From: DATCLS01 sp035296625
GTDB taxonomy: Bacteria > Actinomycetota > Acidimicrobiia > Acidimicrobiales > VFJN01
Direction: 5' to 3'
DNA length: 40,193 nt
Assembly: GCA_035296625.1 (NCBI GenBank)
Contig: DATHAO010000071.1
Span: 1-40,193, forward strand
Position numbers and translations under genes: made by a program. Below the pieces are notes generated by a model. The model searched no databases and had not been told where the DNA came from. It saw nothing but the letters and a program-made list of their open reading frames with translations. This document shows, piece after piece, positions 22,232 to 30,131 of this stretch (its first letter is position 1; each line of letters begins with the position of its first letter).

Positions 22232-23050
22232 GTGACGATCGTCGACAGAGATCGGGTCGTGTCCGCCCTCGACGAGGTGTGGGACGCGCTCGTCGCGCTC
22301 GCCGGTGATCTCGAGACCGTCGACTGGGACCGCCCCACGCCTTGCCCGGGCTGGTCCGTCAAGGACATCTACGCCCACGTGCTCGGCATGGAGGCGATGC
22401 TGCTCGGCCGCGCGATCCCCCTGGTATCGCTGCCCGCCCAGTTGCCCCATGTGCGCAACGACATCGGGCGGGTGAACGAGATGTGGGTCGCCCGCTACCG
22501 CTCCCAGCCCGTCACAGAGCTGCTCGCCGACCTGGGTGAGGTGTTGATCGCCCGCCGGGCGGCGCTCGTGCCGATGGACCAGGACGTCTTCAACCGCGAG
22601 GCCCAGACGCCGGCGGGCCCCGACACGTACGGGCGGTTGATGCGCATCCGGGTGATGGACCAGTACTTCCACGAGCAGGACGTGCGCGCCGCGATCGGGC
22701 AGCCCGGCCACCTCACCGGACTCGCCCCACAGCTGGCGCTCGACGAGGTGACCGAGGCGCTGGGCTACGCGGTGGGCAAGAACGCCGGCGTGACGGCCGG
22801 CAAGTCCGTCCGGTTCGTGCTGACCGGCCCGATCGCTCGCAGGATCGACATAGCGGTCGACCGGCGGGCCGAGGTGGTCGACGAGCTCGACCACGAACCG
22901 ACGGTGACGATCGAGATCCCCGGCGACCGCTTCCTGCGCGTGGCGGGCGGTCGCCTCGCCGCCGGCCAGGCCACTGCCGCGCCTACGGACGTACAGGGTG
23001 ACCGCACGGTGGGTGAGCAGGTGCTGAACGGCTTGGCGTACATGATCTGA
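22232..23050 (+). CDS. Maleylpyruvate isomerase-family mycothiol-dependent enzyme
   Basis: 272 residues from GTG 22232; GGAGG lies 11 nt upstream (22216-22220). The DinB-like four-helix bundle begins with VWDALVALAGDLETVDWDRPTPCPGWSVKDIYAHVLGMEAM, which contains the CPGWSVxDxxAH motif and the first metal His; DQYFHEQDVR supplies further ligands. The C-terminal part (VRFVLTGPIARRIDIAV... ) matches the MDMPI C-terminal domain. Family members isomerise or transfer thiols using mycothiol. TACGGT at 22153-22158 could be the promoter -10. Confidence 0.85.
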   Translation: MTIVDRDRVVSALDEVWDALVALAGDLETVDWDRPTPCPGWSVKDIYAHVLGMEAMLLGRAIPLVSLPAQLPHVRNDIGRVNEMWVARYRSQPVTELLADLGEVLIARRAALVPMDQDVFNREAQTPAGPDTYGRLMRIRVMDQYFHEQDVRAAIGQPGHLTGLAPQLALDEVTEALGYAVGKNAGVTAGKSVRFVLTGPIARRIDIAVDRRAEVVDELDHEPTVTIEIPGDRFLRVAGGRLAAGQATAAPTDVQGDRTVGEQVLNGLAYMI

Positions 23051-23080
23051 ACTATTGACGGCGTCCTATCCTCTCAGCGC

Positions 23081-23653
23081 GTGGGTTTCACGGACCGCTT
23101 CAAGGAGGCCGCCGAGGCCGCTCGTTCCTCCCTCCAGGACACGCGGCTCGGTGGGGCCAACACGATCCGCGGCGTCCAGGCGGTGGCGCCGCCAGTCGAC
23201 GACATCGCCATCGCGCGCCGCGCTCAGGCGCTAGGCGCGCCGGACCCCTACACGCTGATCCACCACGACGAGGTGGTGGCGCTCACCGGGCTGCCGGTGG
23301 GCGGCCCGTTCCTCACCTGGGCCGACGACGACGTGGGCATAAAGTACGTCGCCGAGGACGGGCGCGGCCGGGCCTGGACCTTCGGGGTGCACGCCGGCCA
23401 CGCCCATGGCGACGGCGCGCCGTTCGACGCAGCGAGCTGGTACCGGTGGATGGTGCAGATGCTCGATGGTGCCGAGACGGTCCCGGGCCTGGGCGACGAC
23501 GCGATCTACCGCGACGGCCTGCTGTACGTGTTGAGCGGGCGCTACGCGTACTACGTGCACGTCGAAGCTCCCGAGGGCTCACCGGTCCGCCGGTGGGCCG
23601 CCGCGCTCGCCCGCCGGGTGCTCGACCGCCTCGTCAGCGGCGAAGCCGGCTGA
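23081..23653 (+). CDS. Conserved-looking hypothetical protein
   Basis: 190 residues; family not recognised. The N-terminus FTDRFKEAAEAARSSLQD is an amphipathic helix; the middle is alpha/beta with VGIKYVAEDGRGRAWTFGVHAG; the end (LLYVLSGRYAYYVHVEAPE..., then WAAALARRVLDRL) looks like a beta-strand followed by a helix. No signal peptide or catalytic motif. TATCCT at 23067-23072 lies 8 nt before the GTG, giving a good leaderless promoter; coding bias is strong. It sits between the MDMPI gene and the MFS exporter, all on the plus strand but each with its own promoter-like box. Confidence 0.65.
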   Translation: MGFTDRFKEAAEAARSSLQDTRLGGANTIRGVQAVAPPVDDIAIARRAQALGAPDPYTLIHHDEVVALTGLPVGGPFLTWADDDVGIKYVAEDGRGRAWTFGVHAGHAHGDGAPFDAASWYRWMVQMLDGAETVPGLGDDAIYRDGLLYVLSGRYAYYVHVEAPEGSPVRRWAAALARRVLDRLVSGEAG

Positions 23654-23726
23654 TCCCTCATCACCGGCCCCGTCACCGAGGGTCGGGCCCCTCCCGGTCG
23701 GCGCGGCGCGCCCATAGGATGCCGCC

Positions 23727-25508
23727 ATGACGGCACCGGGCGTTGTCCCCGACACAGGTCCGGTGGTGCCGGGCGCCGCTTTCGAGCCGCTGAGCTACGG
23801 GTCGTCCCAGGGGAGATGGGTGCTGATCGCGTCGGTGGCGGGCTCGGGCATGGCCTTCCTCGACGGCACCGTGGTGAACGTCGCCCTCCCCCACATCGGT
23901 GAGGACCTGGGCGCATCCGTCGGTGGCCTCCAGTGGGTGCTCAACGGCTACTTGCTCGTGCTGTCCGCGCTGATCCTGCTGGGAGGGTCGCTGGGTGACC
24001 GCTTCGGCCGCCGGCGCATCTACCAGCTTGGCGTCACCATCTTCGCCGTGGCGTCCGTGGCCTGCGCCGTGGCGCCGAACGTCGGTACCCTCGTCGCCGC
24101 CCGTCTCGCCCAGGGCGTGGGAGGGGCGCTGCTCACACCGGGCAGCCTCGCCATCCTCGAGGCATCGTTCCGCCGGCAGGACCGGTCCCGCGCCATCGGT
24201 GCCTGGTCCGGCCTCACGGGCGTGGCGTCGGCCATCGGGCCGTTCGTCGGCGGGTGGCTCGTCGACGCCGGCTCGTGGCGGGCGATCTTCCTCCTCAACC
24301 TGCCCCTCGCCGTGTTCGTCGTGATCGTCGCCGCCAAGCACGTGCCCGAGACCCGCGACCCCGAGGCCGCCGGCCGCATCGACGGCTGGGGCGCGCTGCT
24401 CGTGGCGCTCTCGTTGGGCGGGCTGAGCTGGGGGCTCATCGCCGCCGGCGAGGACGGGTGGACCTCGCCCGCCGTGCTCGCCGCCTTGATCGGCGGCGTT
24501 ATGTGCGTCGGGCTGCTGGTGATCGTCGAGCGGCGCCGACCCGACCCCATGGTGCCGCCCGAGCTGTTCGCCTCGTCGCAGTTCCGGGCCGCGAATCTCG
24601 TCACGGTCATCGTGTACGCGGCGCTCGGAGGGGTGTTCTTCCTGTTCGTCGTGCAGCTGCAGCAGGTACTCGGCTACTCGGCGCTCGAAGCGGGCGCGGC
24701 CACCCTGCCCATCACGCTCATCATGCTGGTCGGCTCGGCCAGCTCGGCGCAGCTCTCCGACCGCATCGGGCCCCGCCTGCAGATGTCCGTCGGACCCATC
24801 ATCGTGGCGCTGGGCATGCTGCTGCTGGCCCGGGTCGAGGCCGGCGACACCTACCTGACCGACGTGCTGCCGGCGGTGCTCGTCTTCGGCGTCGGCCTCA
24901 CGACCACGGTGGCGCCCCTGACGGCCACGGCGCTTGCGGCCGTCGCCGACCGCCACGCAGGCATTGCGTCGGGCGTGAACACGACCGTGGCCAGGGCGGC
25001 GCAGCTGGCCGCCGTGGCCGCCCTGCCGCTGGCGGCGGGCATCACCGGCGACTCGTACCGCGATCCTGTCGCGTTCTCCGACGGCTTCGCGAAGGCGATG
25101 ATGATCACCGCCGCCCTCGCGGCCGCCGGTGGCGTGGTGGCCGCCGTGCTCGTCCAGAACCCGGCCCGCGCCCCCGCTCGCGCCCCGGCCCCGGCCCCGG
25201 CCGCTCCCGCACCCGCAGCGGCGGCGACCGCTGCGCCCGCGGCGCCCGCGGTCGCTGCGCCAACGGCCCCTGCGCCCGCCGGCGTCGACCTGCCCGTCGC
25301 CGGTGTGCCGGCGCCCGACCATGGTGTACCCACGCCCGTACCGGCAGCCGTCGCCGCGGCCTCGACCGACGGTGCTGCCGCGGCCGAGGCCAGCGCGGCC
25401 CAGCCCGCCGCCGTGACCACGGAGGAGCCGCGGTCGCGCTTCTTCTGCGGCGTCGAGGGACCGCCGCTGCGCACCTGCCCCCGCTCCTCCGCCGCCTCCC
25501 GCCGCTGA
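23727..25508 (+). CDS. MFS multidrug exporter, DHA2 (14-helix) family
   Basis: 593 residues. Motif D1-like MAFLDGTVVNVALPHIGEDL in helix 1, motif A GGSLGDRFGRRRIY between helices 2 and 3, and motif C SGLTGVASAIGPFVGGWLVD in helix 5 identify an EmrB/QacA-type proton antiporter in the inner membrane. Helices continue to about residue 480. The C-terminal 110 residues are an Ala/Pro repeat tail (APAPAPAAPAPAAA...) ending in RFFCGVEGPPL, a short end motif that I believe is shared by related actinobacterial exporters; the Ala/Pro expansion is unusual. Leaderless promoter: TAGGAT (23715-23720), 6 nt before ATG 23727. Confidence 0.92.
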   Translation: MTAPGVVPDTGPVVPGAAFEPLSYGSSQGRWVLIASVAGSGMAFLDGTVVNVALPHIGEDLGASVGGLQWVLNGYLLVLSALILLGGSLGDRFGRRRIYQLGVTIFAVASVACAVAPNVGTLVAARLAQGVGGALLTPGSLAILEASFRRQDRSRAIGAWSGLTGVASAIGPFVGGWLVDAGSWRAIFLLNLPLAVFVVIVAAKHVPETRDPEAAGRIDGWGALLVALSLGGLSWGLIAAGEDGWTSPAVLAALIGGVMCVGLLVIVERRRPDPMVPPELFASSQFRAANLVTVIVYAALGGVFFLFVVQLQQVLGYSALEAGAATLPITLIMLVGSASSAQLSDRIGPRLQMSVGPIIVALGMLLLARVEAGDTYLTDVLPAVLVFGVGLTTTVAPLTATALAAVADRHAGIASGVNTTVARAAQLAAVAALPLAAGITGDSYRDPVAFSDGFAKAMMITAALAAAGGVVAAVLVQNPARAPARAPAPAPAAPAPAAAATAAPAAPAVAAPTAPAPAGVDLPVAGVPAPDHGVPTPVPAAVAAASTDGAAAAEASAAQPAAVTTEEPRSRFFCGVEGPPLRTCPRSSAASRR

Positions 25509-25666
25509 CGCGGTTCTCGCCGCTGTCGCGATCCTGCTGCTGCGGCGTCCTGCCGCTGTCGCGTCCCTCCGCTGCGGCCTCGTGCCGCTGAGGCGTACCG
25601 GTGCGCCTCCCGCCGCCGATGCCTGACTCGACGGGACCAGCGCCTGGGCCAGGCTGCCGGCGAGGC

Positions 25667-27019
25667 TCAGGACTCGTCGTGCGGGTGCGGGTGCGGGTGA
25701 TCGTGATCGTGGAGGGGGACGACCTCGCGATCGTCCTCCCCGCCCGCGCCGGAGCCGCCGGACGGCCCGGACGACGCGCCGGCGTCGGGCTGGGGCACGA
25801 GCCGCGTCCGAGCCGCCGCCTCAGCCTCGGCCAGCACGTCCCGCAACGGGCGGCCCTGCTCCTGCGCCAGGTGCGCGGCGTCGTCCGGCTCGGGCTTGAC
25901 CCGCCCCGGCGACACCTTGACCCGCACCGGCCCCCCGGCCGCGCCGCCGGCGCCGCCGACCTCCACCGTGGCGCCCGAGCGGGCCGCCGGCCAGCGGCCG
26001 AGCGTCTGGCCCCGCACGCCGAGCGTGCCGGTCTCGGCGGTGAGGGCGGTGGCCACCTGGCCCGCCAGCGCGGGGTCGGCGAGAGCGCTCACCGTGTACG
26101 CGGGACGGCCCTTCTTCATCAGGATCGGCGTGATCCAGGCGTCGTGCGCCCCGGCGGCCATCAGCGCGCCCACCGCGTGGGCCAGCACCTCGCCGGTGAC
26201 GTCGTCGACGTTCGTCTCGATCAGCACGACCGGCTGCCCGGCTCCGGCCATGGGGTCGCCGATGGCCGCGCCGCCGGCCGAGCGGCGCAGGTCCGCCGTG
26301 CCGAGCACGACCTGGGTGGCGTTGGGCTGGCCGTCGATCTCGCGCGACCCAGCGCCGAAGCCCGTGGCCGTGAGCCGCATCGCGGGCATCGCCCCCCAGC
26401 CGACGACGTTGGCCGCCAGCAGCGCCGCTCCGGTGGGAGTGGTCAGCTCGACGGGCACGTCCACCCCATGGACGGGGGCGCCCTGCAGCAGCTCCACCAC
26501 GGCGGGCGCCGGGTTCGGGAGATGACCGTGGGCGGCGCGCACCATGCCGGTCCCGGTGGCGACGGCCGAGGCGTGGACCTCGTCGACCTCGAGCACCTCC
26601 AGCGCGGCGCAGGTGCCCACCACGTCGACGATGGCGTCGATCCCGCCGACCTCGTGGAAGTGGACCTGCTCCGGCGGCCGCCGGTGCAGCCGCCCCTCGG
26701 CCTCGGCCAGCGCGTGGAACGTCGCCAACGATCGCTCGGCCACGCGCGATGGCAGCTTCGCCTGCTCGACCAGGTCGGTGATGTTGGCGGCGGTGCGGAC
26801 GACGCTGTTCTCCTCTGCGTGCACCTGCACGTGGGTGGCGGCGATGCCGCACCGCAGCACGGGCTCCGCCTCCACGGCCCACCCGCCCACCGGCAGGCGC
26901 TCCAGCAGGCCCCGCACCTCGTCGAGGTCGGCGCCGGCGTCGACGAGCGAGCCGAGCGCCATGTCGCCCGCGATGCCCGAGAAGCAGTGGAACCAGGCGA
27001 GGTTGGTCACGGTCCGCAT
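25667..27019 (-). CDS. larC: LarC, nickel insertion protein of the nickel-pincer cofactor pathway
   Basis: 450 residues. FHCFSGIAGDMALGSLVDAGAD at the N-terminus, HFHEVGGIDAIVDVVG with its metal-type His/Glu, PNPAPAVVELLQG, ELTTPTGAALLA and IETNVDDVTGE are the conserved LarC blocks. LarC inserts Ni2+ into the pyridinium-bisthiocarboxylate precursor in a CTP-dependent step, forming the cofactor of lactate racemase and other 2-hydroxyacid racemases. The C-terminus ends in HDHDHPHPHPHDES, a His-rich tail suited to nickel storage. The protein is one continuous reading frame, unlike the frameshift-encoded form in some lactobacilli. It starts 10 bp after larB ends. Confidence 0.92.
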   Translation of the reverse strand: MRTVTNLAWFHCFSGIAGDMALGSLVDAGADLDEVRGLLERLPVGGWAVEAEPVLRCGIAATHVQVHAEENSVVRTAANITDLVEQAKLPSRVAERSLATFHALAEAEGRLHRRPPEQVHFHEVGGIDAIVDVVGTCAALEVLEVDEVHASAVATGTGMVRAAHGHLPNPAPAVVELLQGAPVHGVDVPVELTTPTGAALLAANVVGWGAMPAMRLTATGFGAGSREIDGQPNATQVVLGTADLRRSAGGAAIGDPMAGAGQPVVLIETNVDDVTGEVLAHAVGALMAAGAHDAWITPILMKKGRPAYTVSALADPALAGQVATALTAETGTLGVRGQTLGRWPAARSGATVEVGGAGGAAGGPVRVKVSPGRVKPEPDDAAHLAQEQGRPLRDVLAEAEAAARTRLVPQPDAGASSGPSGGSGAGGEDDREVVPLHDHDHPHPHPHDES

Positions 27020-27029
27020 GTGGTGGAGC

Positions 27030-27782
27030 TCACTTCCCGAGCATGCGCAGCACGGCGCAGGCGGCACCAAACCCGTTGTCGATGCCCACGACGGTGACGC
27101 CGGCGGCGCACGAGGACAGCATGGCGAGAAGGGCCGTGATGCCGCCGAACGACGTCCCGTACCCGGTGCTGGTGGGGACGGCCACGACCGGAGCACCCGT
27201 GATTCCGCCGACGAGGCTGGCGAGCGCCCCCTCCATGCCGGCCACGACCACCACCGCGTCCGCCCCGGCCAGCACGTCGGCCGAGGCGAGCAGGCGGTGG
27301 ACGCCGGCCACGCCCACGTCCGTCACGCGAATCGGGTCGATGCCGTGGACGCGGAGGGTGGCGGCGCACTCGTCGGCCACGGGAAGGTCGGCGGTGCCGG
27401 CGGTGGCGAGCACGACGTCCTCGATGCGGGACGGGGCCGGGCGCCAGGCCAGCGTGGTGGCCACCCGCGTGCCGCCGGGGTTGCGGGCGATGGCGGCGGC
27501 GGCCTGGGCGTCGTCGGCGCGGGTCAGCAGGACGGGCCCGTCGCCGGGCGCGGCCAGCAGCTCGGCGACGATCGCCGCGCACTGCGCCGGGGTCTTGCCC
27601 GGTCCGTAGACGGCCTCGGCCATACCCTGGCGCAGGGCGCGGTGGTGGTCGACGCGGGCGAAGCCGAGGTCCGCGTACGGCAGCCGTCGGAGCTCGGCGA
27701 CGGCGTCGTCGAGCGTGATGTCGCCGTTGCGCACATCGTCGAGCAGGCCACGCAGAGCGGTTTCGTCCATGCCGGGCTGCAT
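27030..27782 (-). CDS. larB: LarB, pyridinium-3,5-biscarboxylate mononucleotide synthase
   Basis: 250 residues from ATG 27782 (ATG 27770 is an in-frame alternative). The C-terminal half carries the AIR-carboxylase-like fold: TAGTADLPVADECAATLR, DVGVAGVHRLL, VVVAGMEGALASLVGGI and PVVAVPTSTGYGTSFGGITALLAML, all LarB hallmarks. LarB carboxylates nicotinic acid adenine dinucleotide and releases AMP, the first step of the nickel-pincer cofactor. larB and larC form an operon; larE and any racemase (larA) are not in the window. Divergent from the ROK regulator. Confidence 0.92.
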   Translation of the reverse strand: MQPGMDETALRGLLDDVRNGDITLDDAVAELRRLPYADLGFARVDHHRALRQGMAEAVYGPGKTPAQCAAIVAELLAAPGDGPVLLTRADDAQAAAAIARNPGGTRVATTLAWRPAPSRIEDVVLATAGTADLPVADECAATLRVHGIDPIRVTDVGVAGVHRLLASADVLAGADAVVVVAGMEGALASLVGGITGAPVVAVPTSTGYGTSFGGITALLAMLSSCAAGVTVVGIDNGFGAACAVLRMLGK

Positions 27783-27836
27783 GATCGCGTACAACGTTCT
27801 CCACATCGAATGCGGTCGCGTGATTCGTTCGGACCC

Positions 27837-27873
27837 TTGACAAATCTTAGTTTGGAAGGTAGACGAACAAACC
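27837..27873 (+). promoter_or_regulatory. Sigma-70-type promoter and inverted repeat of the ROK repressor gene
   Basis: TTGACA (27837-27842), a 17-nt spacer and TAGACG (27860-27865) lie 8 nt before ATG 27874, so the transcript is probably leaderless. GTTTG (27850-27854) and CAAAC (27868-27872) are inverted arms overlapping the spacer and start site, a plausible operator for autorepression. Confidence 0.65.
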
Positions 27874-29016
27874 ATGCAGCGGACAGACAACCTTCCCTCG
27901 CCATTCGCACGGCGCGGGCAGGCTCGGCGGAAAGCGGTCCCTGGCGATGCACGGCGGCACAACCGGTCACTCGTCCTGCGTTCCCTCTTCCTCTCCGGCC
28001 CCCTCAGCCGTGCCGACCTCGCCCGTGAGACCCACCTGACGAGGGTCACCACCTCCGACCTGGCCACGGAGTTGCTGGGTGAGGGCCTCATCGAAGAGCT
28101 CGGCACCCGCACCGACCAGGGCGTCGGCAAACCGGCGACCCTGCTGGGCGTCGTCCGGCGGTCCCGGCTCACGATCACGCTCGACCTCAGCGACGACGAG
28201 CTGTTCCGGGCGGCGGTGGTCGACCTGGCGGGCACGGTCATCGAGCGGCGGGCCTCGAAGCGCGAGGGGCGCACCGGTGCCCGGGCCGTCGAGCTCGCCA
28301 CCGAGCTGGCGGGCGAGCTGGTCGACAGCGCCGAGGGACCGCTGCTCGGCATCGGCGTCGGCAGCCCGGGCGTCGTCGATCCGGCCGGCGTCGTGCTCGA
28401 GGCCCCGAACCTCGACTGGTTCGGTGTCGACCTCGGTCGCCACCTGGCGGACCGGTTCGGCGTCGCCACCTACATCGCCAACGACGCCAACGCCGCCGCC
28501 CTCGGCGAGCTGGGGGCGGGCGGCTCCACCGACCGCAGCCTGCTCCTGGTCAAGGTCGGCCAGGGCGTCGGCGCCGGGCTGATCCTCGACGGCCAGCTGG
28601 TGCTCGGCGACCGCTTCGCCGCCGGCGAGATCGGCCACGTCGTGGTCGACCCCCGCGGCGACGACTGCGCCTGCGGACGCCGGGGCTGCCTCGAAACCGT
28701 GATCGCCGCCCCGCTGCTGCGTCGCCGCCTTGCCGAGGCCGAGTTGCCGCACCGGGTGCGCAGCGCCGCGGGACGCCGGCTGGGCGTGGCGCTCGCCCCG
28801 GTGATCAGCACGCTCAACCTCCGCGAGATCGTCCTCTCGGGGCCGCTCGACCTGCTCGACACCGCGTTCATCGAGGCGGCGCTCGACACGGTGCGCGACC
28901 GTACGATGCCGGCCGTCGGCGACAACGTCGAGGTGCGCTCGACGACGCTGGGCGAGGACGACGTGCACCTCGGCGCCGCCCGCCTCGTCCTCGACCGCGA
29001 GCTCGGGGTGGCCTGA
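27874..29016 (+). CDS. ROK-family transcriptional repressor (NagC/XylR type)
   Basis: 380 residues. A winged helix-turn-helix (about 28-85, LVLRSLFLSGPLSRADLARETHL... TSDLATELLGEGLI) precedes a ROK sugar-binding domain. The ROK zinc motif CACGRRGCLE and the NDANAAALGELG segment are intact, but the N-terminal ATP phosphate motif is degenerate (DLSDDELF in place of DxGGTK), as expected for a regulator that binds but does not phosphorylate the sugar. It heads a likely operon with a ROK kinase and NagA, so the inducer is probably an amino sugar or its phosphate. Confidence 0.9.
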   Translation: MQRTDNLPSPFARRGQARRKAVPGDARRHNRSLVLRSLFLSGPLSRADLARETHLTRVTTSDLATELLGEGLIEELGTRTDQGVGKPATLLGVVRRSRLTITLDLSDDELFRAAVVDLAGTVIERRASKREGRTGARAVELATELAGELVDSAEGPLLGIGVGSPGVVDPAGVVLEAPNLDWFGVDLGRHLADRFGVATYIANDANAAALGELGAGGSTDRSLLLVKVGQGVGAGLILDGQLVLGDRFAAGEIGHVVVDPRGDDCACGRRGCLETVIAAPLLRRRLAEAELPHRVRSAAGRRLGVALAPVISTLNLREIVLSGPLDLLDTAFIEAALDTVRDRTMPAVGDNVEVRSTTLGEDDVHLGAARLVLDRELGVA

Positions 29017-29135
29017 GCCATGGCGCGCGGGACCGCCGGCGTGGTCGCCGGCTCGCGGACCATCCGGACACGAAGGACAGCTGGAGAGACAAGGGAGTGG
29101 GCGGCGCGGCCCGCGGTCACGGAGGTACAGGGACG

Positions 29136-30131
29136 ATGAGGCTCGCACCCTCGTCCGGCACGCTCGTCGCCGGGCTCGACGTCGGCGGCACCAAGACCCT
29201 CGCCGTGGCCGTGGGCCCGGCCGGCACGATCGTCGGCGAGGTCCGGCGCGCAACGCGGTCGGGTTCGGGCGAGCGGGTGCTCACCTCGACGACCGACATC
29301 CTCGCCGAGCTGGCCGCCGATGTTGGCGTCCCGCTGCACGGCTTCGCCGCCGTCGGCGTCGGCATCCCGGGATTCATCGACGTCACGTCCGGCACCGTCC
29401 GCCACGCCGTCAACCTCGGTCTCGGCGCCACGCCGCTGCCGCTGGCCGACCGGCTTGCCGAGCGGGTGCTCGCCCCGGTGCACGTCGACAACGACGTGAA
29501 CGTGGCCGCCGTCGGCGCCGCCGCCGCCCTCGGCTGCCACGACCTGGCCTACCTCAGTGTGGGCACGGGCATCGCCGCCGGCCTGCTGCTCGGCGGCCGC
29601 ATCCGCCGCGGCGCCCGCGGGGCGGCCGGCGAGATCGGCCACCTGCCCGTCGACCCGGACGGACCGATGTGCGACTGCGGCCAGCGCGGCTGCCTCGAGG
29701 CCGTCGCCTCGGGCCCGGCCCTGGCCCGCCGCTGGCCCGCCGGCGAGGGAGCGGCCTCGGTGGCCGGCGCCCTGCTCGACGCCGCGGCGTCCGGCGACCC
29801 CGTGGCCGTCAAGGTCCGCGACGCCGTCGCCGGACACCTCGCCGACGCCGTCGCAATGCTCGCCCAGACCGTCGACCCCGACCGCGTGGTGCTCGGCGGT
29901 GGCGTGGCCGAGGCCGGCCAGGCCCTCATCGACGTTGTCCGGGCGGCGCTCGTCGACCGCGCCCGCCGGGCACCGGTGCTCGCCGACCTCGATCTGCCGG
30001 CCCGCGTGAGCCTCGTGCCCGCCGGCGTGCCGGTGGGCGCGCTGGGCGCGGCGCTGGCCGCCCGCCGCCAGACGTCGCGGCGACTCGACGCCGTCGGGGG
30101 CCGGCCGCTCCAGGTGCGGGAGGCCATGTGA
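29136..30131 (+). CDS. ROK-family sugar kinase (glucokinase/N-acetylglucosamine kinase-like)
   Basis: 331 residues from ATG 29136, with GGAGG upstream. LDVGGTKTLAVAV is the intact phosphate-binding loop, HVDNDVNVAAVG carries the catalytic Asp, SVGTGIAAGLLLGG follows, and the zinc site CDCGQRGCLEAV is complete. The enzyme phosphorylates a hexose or amino sugar in the cytoplasm. The next gene (nagA) starts inside its stop codon (GTG overlapping TGA at 30128-30131), so the two are translationally coupled and the substrate is probably N-acetylglucosamine. Confidence 0.9.
   Translation: MRLAPSSGTLVAGLDVGGTKTLAVAVGPAGTIVGEVRRATRSGSGERVLTSTTDILAELAADVGVPLHGFAAVGVGIPGFIDVTSGTVRHAVNLGLGATPLPLADRLAERVLAPVHVDNDVNVAAVGAAAALGCHDLAYLSVGTGIAAGLLLGGRIRRGARGAAGEIGHLPVDPDGPMCDCGQRGCLEAVASGPALARRWPAGEGAASVAGALLDAAASGDPVAVKVRDAVAGHLADAVAMLAQTVDPDRVVLGGGVAEAGQALIDVVRAALVDRARRAPVLADLDLPARVSLVPAGVPVGALGAALAARRQTSRRLDAVGGRPLQVREAM

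Noticed and set aside
23054..23072. TTGACG as -35 element before TATCCT
   Set aside because: The spacing is only about 7 nt, too short for a sigma-70 promoter; only the -10 box is accepted.
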